NCBI GenBank assembly: GCA_025266875.1
Contig: JALLLT010000017.1
Coordinates: 1-64,000, forward strand
Direction of reading: 5' to 3'
From: Fennellomyces sp. T-0311
Taxonomy: Eukaryota; Mucoromycota; Mucoromycetes; Mucorales; Lichtheimiaceae
Length of the DNA stretch: 64,000 nucleotides
The position numbers and the translations under genes were made by a program. A model generated the notes under the pieces. It saw only the letters and a list, made by a program, of their open reading frames with translations. It searched no databases and was not told the origin of the DNA. Position 1 is the first letter of the stretch. Every line of letters starts with the position of its first letter. Shown in pieces: positions 48,696-58,449 of the stretch.

Positions 48696-49487
48696 TCAAT
48701 ATTTCAGGACGCATGTTTTTGTTTCATCTACTCTTGATGTGACAGTTACGGCAGGCTGATTGGATCGTGGAACCATCTTTCCATCGGTGTAAGACACCAA
48801 CTGCATTGCTTCTCCTTTCAAATCCGGCCACTCGATTTGTTCTAGATGACTACTTACCAATACACGGAAGGGTATTATACCTTCGCACTGAGTAGTGGTA
48901 ATGAGAACAACCGTCAGAATCGTTTGGATATAGGGCACCGATAATAGCTGATTGGCGTTCAAATATTCAACAATAACTCGGAGTGTTGTATGAATTGGCA
49001 CAAGCATAAAGACGCACCCAAACATGAGGAACGAGGGCTGTTCTTTCCAGAGTGGTGATTTCCACACCATACCAAGGAAAATAAGACCGGAAGTAGCGCA
49101 CAAGGATAGGACAATTGAGTAAAAGAACGATGGGTCCTCGGTTGCGTTGTCGGTAACCAATTGCAAAACAGTGAACATGGCAATCAAAATAGCCAATGGT
49201 TTACAGTAGTTAACTATTGTCCTGGTAACTCGGGGGATGCTGGCATTTTTTGTGTCGAGATTTCTCCAGTAAGCTACCACAGCAAGCCAATTTAGAAGCA
49301 TCTTGATATAGAGGAAGTGGTTGGCACATGGCGAGCTTTCGTCGGTTAAAAGAAAATAGTCGTGGATAAAAGCAGCCAGCCCTGGGATCCATATGTAGTA
49401 GTATCGGAGGATTGTCTTGGTTTTGATGAAAAAGGTGGCATACACGGACAGTCGAATGGCGGCAAATGTGGCGTAGATTATGTCCAT
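48696..49487 (-). CDS. Multi-pass membrane protein, tandem paralogue 1
   Basis: Single exon, 263 aa, ATG at 49487. About seven hydrophobic segments, starting MDIIYATFAAIRLSVYATFF. Shared motifs with its downstream-coded neighbours are YYYIWIPGLAAFIHDYFLL after the first helix, WLAVVAYWRNLDTKN after the third and IEWPDLKG after the last, followed by a hydrophilic C-terminal tail. This is the layout of a seven-helix receptor-like or channel-like protein, but I recognise no named family. The frame is open upstream to 49667; I chose the ATG that starts directly before helix 1, as in the paralogues. Confidence 0.7.
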   Translation of the reverse strand: MDIIYATFAAIRLSVYATFFIKTKTILRYYYIWIPGLAAFIHDYFLLTDESSPCANHFLYIKMLLNWLAVVAYWRNLDTKNASIPRVTRTIVNYCKPLAILIAMFTVLQLVTDNATEDPSFFYSIVLSLCATSGLIFLGMVWKSPLWKEQPSFLMFGCVFMLVPIHTTLRVIVEYLNANQLLSVPYIQTILTVVLITTTQCEGIIPFRVLVSSHLEQIEWPDLKGEAMQLVSYTDGKMVPRSNQPAVTVTSRVDETKTCVLKY

Positions 49488-49772
49488 GATCGAAAGGAAA
49501 GTAAGGAAAAGGGAAGAAAGGCGGTGGAACAGGAATCTGGGACAACGGCGGCTGGAAAGAAGAATGTCCGTCTGTGCAACTATGAAGTGCTGTGCTTTAC
49601 TATTTTTGGAAAGCTGCAGTAAGCACAATTCTATCAGCGATCCATCCAGTACGTACTTGTCAGACAACCCTTATACGAATACTCAGCAGAAAGCGTCAAA
49701 TAACTGTTTCAGCAAATTGATGCTTTTTATTGTGATATTACTGGAGTGCCCTAACTTTCGCTGTCAACCAGT

Positions 49773-50501
49773 TCATCCAAGAAGCGTACGGCGTTCGTCA
49801 TCCGAGCTAACAACTACAACATACGGCGGTGGTGCGCTTTGCCGATGGTTATCAATGAGAGGTGGTGCCTTGAATTCTGGCCAGACAATCTCCTCGTTGG
49901 CGAAATAGGTCACGGCATACAATGGCAAAAGTCCTTCAAATCCAGCTGCCAGGAACCAAAAAAATCGAAGAAGTGGCTTTATCTCCGTGCAGTCGTCCGC
50001 TAGAACAATGCCCAAATGTATAGTCATTTGCATAGGTTGTGCTGCTATGATTGCCCCAAAGATTAAAAACAAAGGAGGGTGCGAGCGTGGTAGAAATGTT
50101 ATGGCTAGAAACATGAATGCAAAAAGGGCACTGAGAATTGCTGCCATCTGTTCGTCCCAAGGTTTAGGTGATGAATCACTGCCGAAAAAGCATGCCAACC
50201 AAAATGAGCCAATGATCAAATATATGACTTTTTTTTTGCATTGCTGAATGACTTGGGTTCTGTTGTTGAGGTTTATCCAGTATACTGCTACGCTGAACCA
50301 CGCTAGAAGTATTGCCAAGACGGATGCGACGGTGCCATAGGAAAGTGGTAGCAGAAAAGAAAGAAAATGTATAAGCTTAGCAAGGATCGGTAGCCTATAA
50401 AGGTAGTAGTATGGAGGGCTAGGTCGAAGTTGGTAAAAAGCAGAAAGAGTTGCAAGGAAAGTGAGCGAGTTTGGTATGAGAGAGAACAAGTACAGTTCCA
50501 T
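49773..50501 (-). CDS. Multi-pass membrane protein, tandem paralogue 2
   Basis: Single exon, 242 aa, ATG at 50501. Seven likely helices. Motifs match the flanking paralogues: PPYYYLYRLPILAKLIHFLS, WFSVAVYWINLNNRTQ and IVWPEFKAPP, with a Ser/Pro/Tyr-rich cytosolic-type tail (SAPPPYVVVVSSDDERR). The most diverged of the three. A TATA element on the minus strand at 50565-50556 lies about 60 nt upstream and supports this start over the upstream in-frame ATG at 50660. Confidence 0.7.
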   Translation of the reverse strand: MELYLFSLIPNSLTFLATLSAFYQLRPSPPYYYLYRLPILAKLIHFLSFLLPLSYGTVASVLAILLAWFSVAVYWINLNNRTQVIQQCKKKVIYLIIGSFWLACFFGSDSSPKPWDEQMAAILSALFAFMFLAITFLPRSHPPLFLIFGAIIAAQPMQMTIHLGIVLADDCTEIKPLLRFFWFLAAGFEGLLPLYAVTYFANEEIVWPEFKAPPLIDNHRQSAPPPYVVVVSSDDERRTLLG

Positions 50502-50920
50502 TGTTGCACATTTGAGTCCAGAGAAAGAAGGGTTCAACTGGTGAAGGAGTGGTGGTTTATTTATAGCTCTGTACTGGCGCAGCAATACGTTCGTACTACT
50601 TTCTGGTTTCAAGGGCGGGTGAAGAAAGTTGTGATCAAGTATACATTGGTGTGATGGCATTTACTACTACGCGACGTATAGCATTATGCGACTCCTTCCA
50701 CAACACGATCGGTCTCGCTTGCATTATTTTTACCCCTTAGATATCTATAGTTACCTGGTATAATATGTATTTACAGTGCCTGTTAGAAATCATATTATCG
50801 AACACAAGTTAATTCAAGTATTCCACACACGCCAGTCAATCAACACACAATGGAAGTAATATATTGTACTTGCTAGAACATTTTTCTAAAGAATTACAAT
50901 TTTACTATTAAAAGTATCCT
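50502..50920. other. Intergenic inside the membrane-protein cluster
   Basis: 420 bp: promoter of paralogue 2 and 3' region of paralogue 3. No gene. Confidence 0.4.
50556..50565 (-). promoter_or_regulatory. TATA box of membrane paralogue 2
   Basis: Reads TATAAATAAA on the minus strand, 55-64 nt before the chosen ATG at 50501, a usual core-promoter distance in fungi with short leaders. Confidence 0.5.
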
Positions 50921-51649
50921 TCAGTCTTGGATACTACCATAGCGAAAACCTGGGACCAGCTCCGGGTCATCTGTACGCGTCTTGAACGGCGGCCAAGTAT
51001 ATCCATTCTTATAATGAAGGGCGTTGATTAATAGAGCGTATGGCCCAGTTTCGATCAAGAAAGCAGCTATGTGCCCTATTGGTAAAACTTTTTCTGCGTA
51101 AATCCACTTGTCTCCGTACACTGCGACAGCTGCTTCGACAACTGATTCCGCTGGCTGAAGTGTCATAATGCACGTGAAAGCATACAATGAGATTGATGAG
51201 GAGGCGGACGACGACTCTGGACGGTTGAGCATAATAGCAATAAAGCCATAGGATGATAGTAATGCTGATAATGATGTGGAGAACATCTTCCATTGGCCAG
51301 GTGTAGATTTTTTATTGATGTACCAGATAAACAAGGTGTAAGCGAGGAGTACCACGGGAACGACGATAAAATAATAAATGAGAGCATCCCTGTATCGTAT
51401 GTTCCTTTTATCCAATTTATCCCAGTACTTTGCAATGGCAAGCCATATCGTGGCAACAAGGGAGCAGTGTAACGCGGTATCGTGGGCAAGCGAGGGAGTG
51501 ACAAAGAATAGGCCGTTATGTACAAATGAAACCAGTGCAGGAATCCATATGTAATAATATGGAACGATGTCCTTGGTTTTATATAGGAAGGCAACGTACA
51601 AGAGGAGTCGCGGGATGGTCGTAACGGCGATATCGAATGAGCGATCCAT
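50921..51649 (-). CDS. Multi-pass membrane protein, tandem paralogue 3
   Basis: Single exon, 242 aa, ATG at 51649. Hydropathy and motifs follow paralogue 1 closely: VPYYYIWIPALVSFVHNGLF, IWLAIAKYWDKLDKRN and YTWPPFKTRTDD, then a short tail ending YGSIQD. About seven helices. The three genes are co-oriented, intronless in an intron-rich genome, and spaced by 0.3-0.4 kb, so they arose by local duplication followed by strong divergence. Ligand or cargo unknown. Confidence 0.7.
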   Translation of the reverse strand: MDRSFDIAVTTIPRLLLYVAFLYKTKDIVPYYYIWIPALVSFVHNGLFFVTPSLAHDTALHCSLVATIWLAIAKYWDKLDKRNIRYRDALIYYFIVVPVVLLAYTLFIWYINKKSTPGQWKMFSTSLSALLSSYGFIAIMLNRPESSSASSSISLYAFTCIMTLQPAESVVEAAVAVYGDKWIYAEKVLPIGHIAAFLIETGPYALLINALHYKNGYTWPPFKTRTDDPELVPGFRYGSIQD

Positions 51650-51852
51650 TTATTTGTGTAAAAAAAAAGAAGAGAAGAAAGCCTTTTCTCTTCAGGCATC
51701 GGCTAAAAAAGTAACCATGCTGTGATACTGTACACAGACAATATGTATGGAAATATGCTCAGCATTTGTGCTACCTTCTGATGACGTTGAATAACTTTAA
51801 TGACAAGAGTATGAGTTGACAAAATGATATTACAGATAAAAAAGAATAAGGG

Positions 51853-54800
51853 CTAGACGGGAGTACTACCGCGACGATAGCCGGTCAGCTCGTCGTTTAG
51901 GAAGAATGGAGGGATGCTGATGAGAGAGACAAAAAAGATGAATACGAGACAGAACACAGGTCCATACATAAGTGCGATATGGCGCCGCCTCCTTCGCTGC
52001 TTCGTTGACAAAACCGACGGCCGGATCTGCTTTGAGGGCCTGAGCCAAAACAGCATCAGCGAATGTATGCGATCGATGTATGGTATTAACGTAAATGGAA
52101 ACAAGAAAAAGAGTATCAGATGGCCAAGGATAAAGTCTGTCGTGAACGCCGACATTTCGACAATTTTGCACAGGTATTCTCTCGCACCATGGAGCCCCAC
52201 CTGTTGCAGACGTCAATACCGCTTCTGACTTGTAAAGTCCAATACACTTACATTGCTTCCTCGCCACTGTCCTGTCCACCATGTTCGATTGGTCACGTCA
52301 TGATGCAATTCGCGCGGCAAAAAGAATCCCACCAGTGTCTTGAACACAAACCGCTCGAACGCAAACATGGTCAGAATACCCAAAACGGTCGGCTTGACAG
52401 CAAACGCCTCGATCCACCAGAAAAGCTCAAAGAACAAGACAAATCCGATCAAGGCCAATGCATGTGCAGTACCAGCAATGTACAATCCAATCTTCTTTGA
52501 GCAGCGTACCGTAGCCAGGAACATTGAGCAAAATTGCAGTACAAGTAGTACAATTGCATTGAATACAATTGGTCCCACGGTCAGACACGCAATTCTTGTC
52601 AGTGCTCCCCCGCGCCCAATTTGCTGATACGGGTCACGATTCTTGTAAAACACATAACACGATGCACACAAAACGGCTTGTACTAATGGCATAAATATCT
52701 CAGACGCCAATATACTCGAAAGTTGTGCACGCGGTGACGTAGTCGTGGCTGCTTGCGATGATCTCCGTTTGATACCAGTGATCTGAACTCGGGATTGGCG
52801 ACAGAATGTGATCCAAGCATGGCTATAGTACCGTCCAGCGTTGCCACGGGACAACCAGCCCAGGAACTCCCGATAATCCGTAATGAAATCGCTCAACACG
52901 AACTGATGCGGATTGAACACGAACGGTGAAATGACGAGTGCGCCCACCGTACCCCAGAAATACAACAGATGCGGAATCCATAGCGTCAGTGTCACAAACA
53001 GCAGCATAAACATGGTCCGTGCGCCAAAGTAGATGCTCTGGTTGGCAAATCGAGAGTAGAGAACCGAAAATGGTAAGCGTGCAGTGGCAAATCCGCGTCC
53101 CGTGGCAATATATCGTGCACCTCCAAAGTTTAAGTTCGATAACACTGAGTTGGCGTAGATTTGGTTGACAAACACTTCAAACAATGGTGACAGCGACAAA
53201 AACTGCTTGAAGAGTCGTAATGTGCTTCGCCAAGTACCCTTTTCCGTCAATTCTTGCAGGAACAGTGGCAAAAACGCGATAAAGAATACCCAAAAGATGG
53301 CAGCAATGCATCGCTGTAGCCATTCGTACACCGGTCGGATGTTGAAACAGTTCCGTTGACCAGTCAATGAACATTCAGGCACGGATGTCGCCATGGTGCC
53401 GACAAATGTCATACAAAACAAGAATAGCTGTACCGCAAAGATAATCATGATGTTATTCATGTGGAAACCCGGGTGTGCGTAATAGAATGTCAAGAAGCGA
53501 TCGATCGGTAGCTGTGTTCCCAGGTAGTAGTATTCACGCGACAACATCTGTTCACCCATGCCAGTGCCAATTTTGGTTGTAAAATTGAGGATTGAACAAA
53601 ATCCCAAATCACGCCCTTTGCCACACTGCAGATACTCGGTATGCTTGATACGACCGCCTCGTGAAAGGGCACTCATGCCCGCATAAATGTCCTCGTTAAG
53701 ATGCAATCCTCGTTGCGCCTTGCTAACGCCTCCGCGCGTTGTCATGAACGCTGCGTTCAAAAAGTCTGGATGGCCGTAATGCAATCGCCCACCCATTTTG
53801 GCCATGATCCGCTGCGTCAAAGTACCGAACGTCTGCTCCTTCCCAGCCGCCACATCGCCCAGGACACCCACGTTTTCAGAGAAAATGTATTCACGTGCAC
53901 CCACAATTGCGATGGGAGCTTGGTGATCCTTGCTCAAAGCATAGATCTCCTCGGGCGAAGTCGTTTGCTCAAACTCGCCAAAGATGCTTCGGACCTTGAG
54001 ACACTCTTCCAGGTAGTTGTCTTGATTTGCATCCACCAGTTGCAGATACTCGCCACGATAGAAAATGATGGCATGATTCTGGTTGTCTGACTTGCCATCA
54101 CCCAAAATTGGATTGCCTGGCAAACGGATCCGGTAACGCGGCGTTCGTCGATACGAGCCTTCAATCCTGGGCGAATTGCCATCAATCAACACCGAGTAGT
54201 ACGTGGGCGGCATGCCAGGCACCGGATTGGGTTCTTCTTCGATGAAAGCTATCTGCAATTGCGGAAACTCGCGCAGAATAGCCTCACAGTTTTCGGCTTC
54301 CTCAGGTGAGAATTTGGCGTAGCGTTGCATGGCAACCAGATAACGGAATTTTTGATGTGCAATGTGATCAAGATGCTCTTCGGTAGGTTTGATATCGCCA
54401 TCCTCGATGGAAAGCTCTGGGTGCTCAATCCGATGCAAGATCTTGAGCGCGCGGGCATAATTCATGAATCCAGACACGGTCCTGTACAGTGTTTGAGCTC
54501 GCAGCGAAGCCCACATTCTTGTACGCATCGTATATTCGGGTTTGGATGACTTGAATCCAATACAATAGAATGGTAGATCATCCTTGTCGTGTGCTGAGGT
54601 CGACAGTGGGGTCGCATCCTCATCGTGCAGTGGGAATGGGTTCTCTTCCTCGGCAATAAACTTGGTGTCCTTGACGAAATTCTCCCACTCCGTGGGATGC
54701 AATCGTTTCAGATATTCAAGTAATGTAACTCGAGTGGTGCTGTCTTCCTCGCGAATGATCTCACGTAGGGTAAGGATCATCTTTTCTGCATAGTGTGGTG

Positions 54801-57076
54801 TGAATACCGTAAATGTTGGCATCTGCTGAACCGAGCAAGGTGCAGGGATATCCGTTGCAAGGCTCTGTGCGAAGAAAGATAGACGACGCTCGGCTTCGGA
54901 GTGGATCGGAAAGCACTCCTCCTTTTTCATCTTGTTGTGTGGATCGAAGAAGGGTGGCGATGAGATCTCACCGTGCTTGTGGTTGCCGTCAGGTGTGCGC
55001 CAATGATACATCAAGGCTTGCAGGTTATGGCTCGACAGCAGGTGTTCGCGGTACATGGCAATGATGATTGCATTCCACATTTGCGAGCAAGCAACCTTAC
55101 GCAGTGACTGACTACCAAGCTCGGTGGTCGACAATACTTTGCTGTAAAGCAGGCCGGGCAGACGAGCAAACAGGGTTTTCCACGATGTCATAATGGAGAT
55201 TCCCATACGGAATGCTTGTGAGACGCTGAACATGGTGCTCCAGACGACATACCACAGATAGGTGTCGAGAAAGAACAAGACGAGTTCAACGGTGAACATC
55301 AACACACTGGTGACTGTCGGCATGATCTGACACATCCACTTGCCCAGCAACGGATCTTTGACACAGTCTCTTAGATCCATCATACTCGTCGCCTCCAGTG
55401 CATCGCGGAACGACAGGGCCAGGAAGAAATACGTCTCCAGAAACTTGCAGCCGAAGATGCACACCCACAGCAGAATAGATAGGAAGCGGTCGTCCGTTGA
55501 CATGGATGGGAAGTTTGATGTGAAAGTCTTGCACGCCAGGTGATTGCTCGCTCGTTTGCTGTGGAAAAGACTGGCAGATGGAATCGTAGATAGCAGGATT
55601 GAGACGATGGCACCGATGGCCAGTTGGCATATGCTGACGATTAGTGCGATGAAACTGGTCCGGTCTATCCATAGCACATAGATCGACGCGCCCACGTGGC
55701 ATCCTGCGAGCAAGGTGAGCACGCTCAGACGGGAAAACAGAATTTTGGCATTGCTGGAAGTGGTAGGCAAGTACATGAACTCGGCCACCGTAGCAGCCAT
55801 CATGAGTAATACGGCGACAAGACCACCTAGCGCAATAACGGATAGCTTCACTGGCATTTCGTCTTTGTCCATGTATAAAAAGTCAACGTTGGCCGCCATG
55901 TAGTACCAAAAGATGCTGGCATGGACGATCCAGATGCGCGAAAAGTTGGTGAGGAGATGCAGCCACGAACGCGATTCGTAAAATGTCTTGCGAAACGCAT
56001 CTTCCCAATTGACCTGAGCAAGACATGCGTATTTTTGCTGAGGAGGAATATCCTTGAGAAACCGACCGTCATGTAATTTCAATCGTTGAGCAATGGCGCG
56101 ACGATCCCAGAAGAACTGGTTCATGTCATCATAGCCAATAATGCTGTTGTGATCTTTTTCGCGACGCACGCATTGACCCTGAACAAGCTGATAGGATTGG
56201 TCGCGAGCAAAGGCGTACAATGGTGACACAACGTCGTCCAAAAAGCTGGGCTGATCTTGGCCGGCATAATCGTCGGCTAACTTAAAAATGAAGCAGATCA
56301 GCTCAGGGATATAGCGCAATGTGGCCGCCTCGCCCCAAATCAATAAGTAGAGCGCGAGTTGAGCTACGCGGCCGCGGTCCGACATTTTTTCCATGCGCTC
56401 GCGCCATTCACGTTTGGCTTCTTCAACAAGGAGGCCAGTGGGAGTCTTGGGTCTGGGATCGTCGTCGTCGAGATTGAGCTGGGCCGCAAAGTACCACTTT
56501 CTGTAGTTGGCATGTTCACCGCCAATGTAGTCTGCATGTAGGGTCCACAGAGCTTGCCATGGCTCCATGCGGGCGGAGCGCGAGTCTAGCATGGTGAGGA
56601 GGTGGTCGAGCATATTGTGCATATTGTCGCGCTGGAAACCGAATTTCTGAGCATAACTTGCAAAGATCGACTGGATCTCTGTCGTGGTGACAGGAGCGTC
56701 GGAATGCTCCCAGTTGGGATACGCGCGCGACAAAGGGGTGGCTGTCATGGCTGACTCGCAAAGCGATGACGGGTAGTGATATGGCGTCTGCAGCGCGGTG
56801 TACAGCGTGTTGGCCGATGGACTCACTCCCATGCCAGGCGAGACTTCAGAATGAGGTAATGGGACATCTATATCAGTTATGCATTAACATACCATAGTTC
56901 TGGATATGTTCATCTGCCCAATGGATGACTTACCTATAGTTTGTTGCTGTTGCTGCTGTTCTGATGGCGGTGGCACGGGCTCCTGCGGGTTATCATCAGG
57001 CGTGGTTGACCTGCATCGGATGCGAGTGTGAGCTACAGTTTGCATGTTTGTTGTGTGGTTGTGGTACTTACGACAT
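51853..57076 (-). CDS. FKS1: 1,3-beta-glucan synthase catalytic subunit (FKS family)
   Basis: Four exons: 57076-57072, 57010-56934, 56867-52252, 52200-51853; 1681 aa. Makes the beta-1,3-glucan of the wall from UDP-glucose at the plasma membrane, normally with Rho1. Visible marks: N-terminal domain WQALWTLHADYIGGEHANYR and VAQLALYLLIWGEAATLRYI; six or so membrane helices; the large cytosolic domain with IEEEPNPVPGMPPTYYSVLI, NPILGDGKSDNQNHAIIFYR, GVLGDVAAGKEQTFGTLTQR, THRGGVSKAQRG-like and EDIYAGMSALSRGGRIKHTE; then GFHMNNIMIIFAVQLFLF and further helices. The C-terminal exon continues with KIVEMSAFTTDFILGHLILF and FWLRPSKQIRP. The first coding exon is only ATGTC. Glutamine-rich N-terminal tract (EQQQQQQ). 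Slightly shorter than yeast Fks1 (about 1876 aa) because of a short N-terminus. Confidence 0.95.
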
Positions 57077-57680
57077 TTGGCGTCGAGATGCGTCGTTTGG
57101 AGTCATTTAGAAAGAGGGTATGGCATGTGGCATGCAGAGACAAACGACACGGGGAAAAAAGAGAGAACAGCACTCGAAGCTTCTGTAAAAGGATGATCCA
57201 AGGAATGAAACCAGAGATAAAAGGAAAAAATACAATATATGCACGACGTGTGCAAAAAAGTTTCCGGATTTCGCTAAGTAGCGTGATTCCTCCAGACCAC
57301 CCCTTCCGCTCAGAAATTTTTTAATTTGAACCCTTTTTTATGCGACATTCTCGCCCGTCTCTGGCATTACAATCGCCACCGCCCCTCTGACGCTACATCT
57401 CGTTGAGAGTGTCCGTCAAAACAAACCGCGGCGATCCGCAGAGATAACAAACATCGATAAAACACAACATGGGTGGATCAGGAACGAGGCACACCAAACC
57501 TTTCTTTATTACTCTAGGGAAAAAGAGCTAGCGGTGTGCATATGCAGTATAAATTCGATCGGAGGAGATGCTGTGTGTTATAATGCGTGTTGCGTATGTG
57601 GTGTGCATGTGAGTGGTGTTGCTATGGTGATATAAATGTGGTCGTGGTGGCTGGCGTGGTAACGAGACAGGAGAGAGAAA
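57077..57680. other. Intergenic: FKS promoter and Ral-like 3' side
   Basis: 600 bp between the FKS start codon and the stop of the Ral-like gene. No gene seen. Confidence 0.4.
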
Positions 57681-58449
57681 TCAAATGATGATGCACTTGC
57701 CCTTCTTTGATTTTCCTTCATTCATGTGCAGCTGCTCTTTGCGATCTCGAATGCTCCGCATCAGCATCGTGTACACTTCCTCGACGTTCTGACGAGTCTT
57801 GGCTGACGTTTCGAGATAGGGACAGCCCCATTCCTGCGACAACTGCTGTGCCTCTGACGACGACACCTTGCGCAGATGGGCTAAATCCACTTTGTTGCCT
57901 ACCAGAATAAACGGGATCTATACACAATTGCATGAATCAATTCCCCATCCATGTCGCACGGTGCGCTCCGACATAACAACTTACGGTATCGTCATCGAGC
58001 ACCCTCAGGATCTGGTCCCGGAACTCCTGTGTGTGTTCGAACGACTCATGCTCGCAGACAGAAAAGACGCATAAGAAGCCTTCGCCGGATCGGTAATAAT
58101 TGTCACGGATCTGTTGCCATATTCAGTACACATATATGGATATATATATCACACGCAACCACTTACAGCTGCATATTCCTCTTGTCCCGCCGTGTCGAGA
58201 ATGTCAATCTGGCATTCCTGCCCATCCAGCATGACCTTTTTCCTGTACGCTGCAAGGGCAATTCAGAGATGAGAATTATGAACGTGGTTGATGAGGGAGA
58301 ATTAACGTACAGTCTGCTTTGGTTGGGTCGTATTCTTCCACAAAGTCGCCATACATGTATTGGAGTGTCAAGGCCGACTTGCCGACACCGCCGGAGCCGA
58401 CCATGATGACTTTATGGAGTGGGAGTGTCTGCTTTGATTTCTTGGCCAT
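57681..58449 (-). CDS. Ral-type small GTPase
   Basis: Four exons: 58449-58311, 58249-58167, 58110-57985, 57917-57681; 194 aa. Complete G-box set: P-loop GSGGVGKS, switch I YDPTKADSYRKKV, switch [14 protein letters not shown] and ETSAK. Switch I with Thr-Lys-Ala-Asp is the Ral effector sequence (Ras and Rap have T-I-E-D), and [20 protein letters not shown] also follows RalA. The C-terminus is basic and ends in a CaaX box, CIII, so prenylation and membrane anchoring are expected. In animals Ral controls the exocyst and membrane traffic; ascomycete yeasts lack it, and its presence here fits an early-diverging fungus. The neighbouring glucan synthase depends on polarised secretion, but adjacency alone proves no link. 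Confidence 0.9.
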
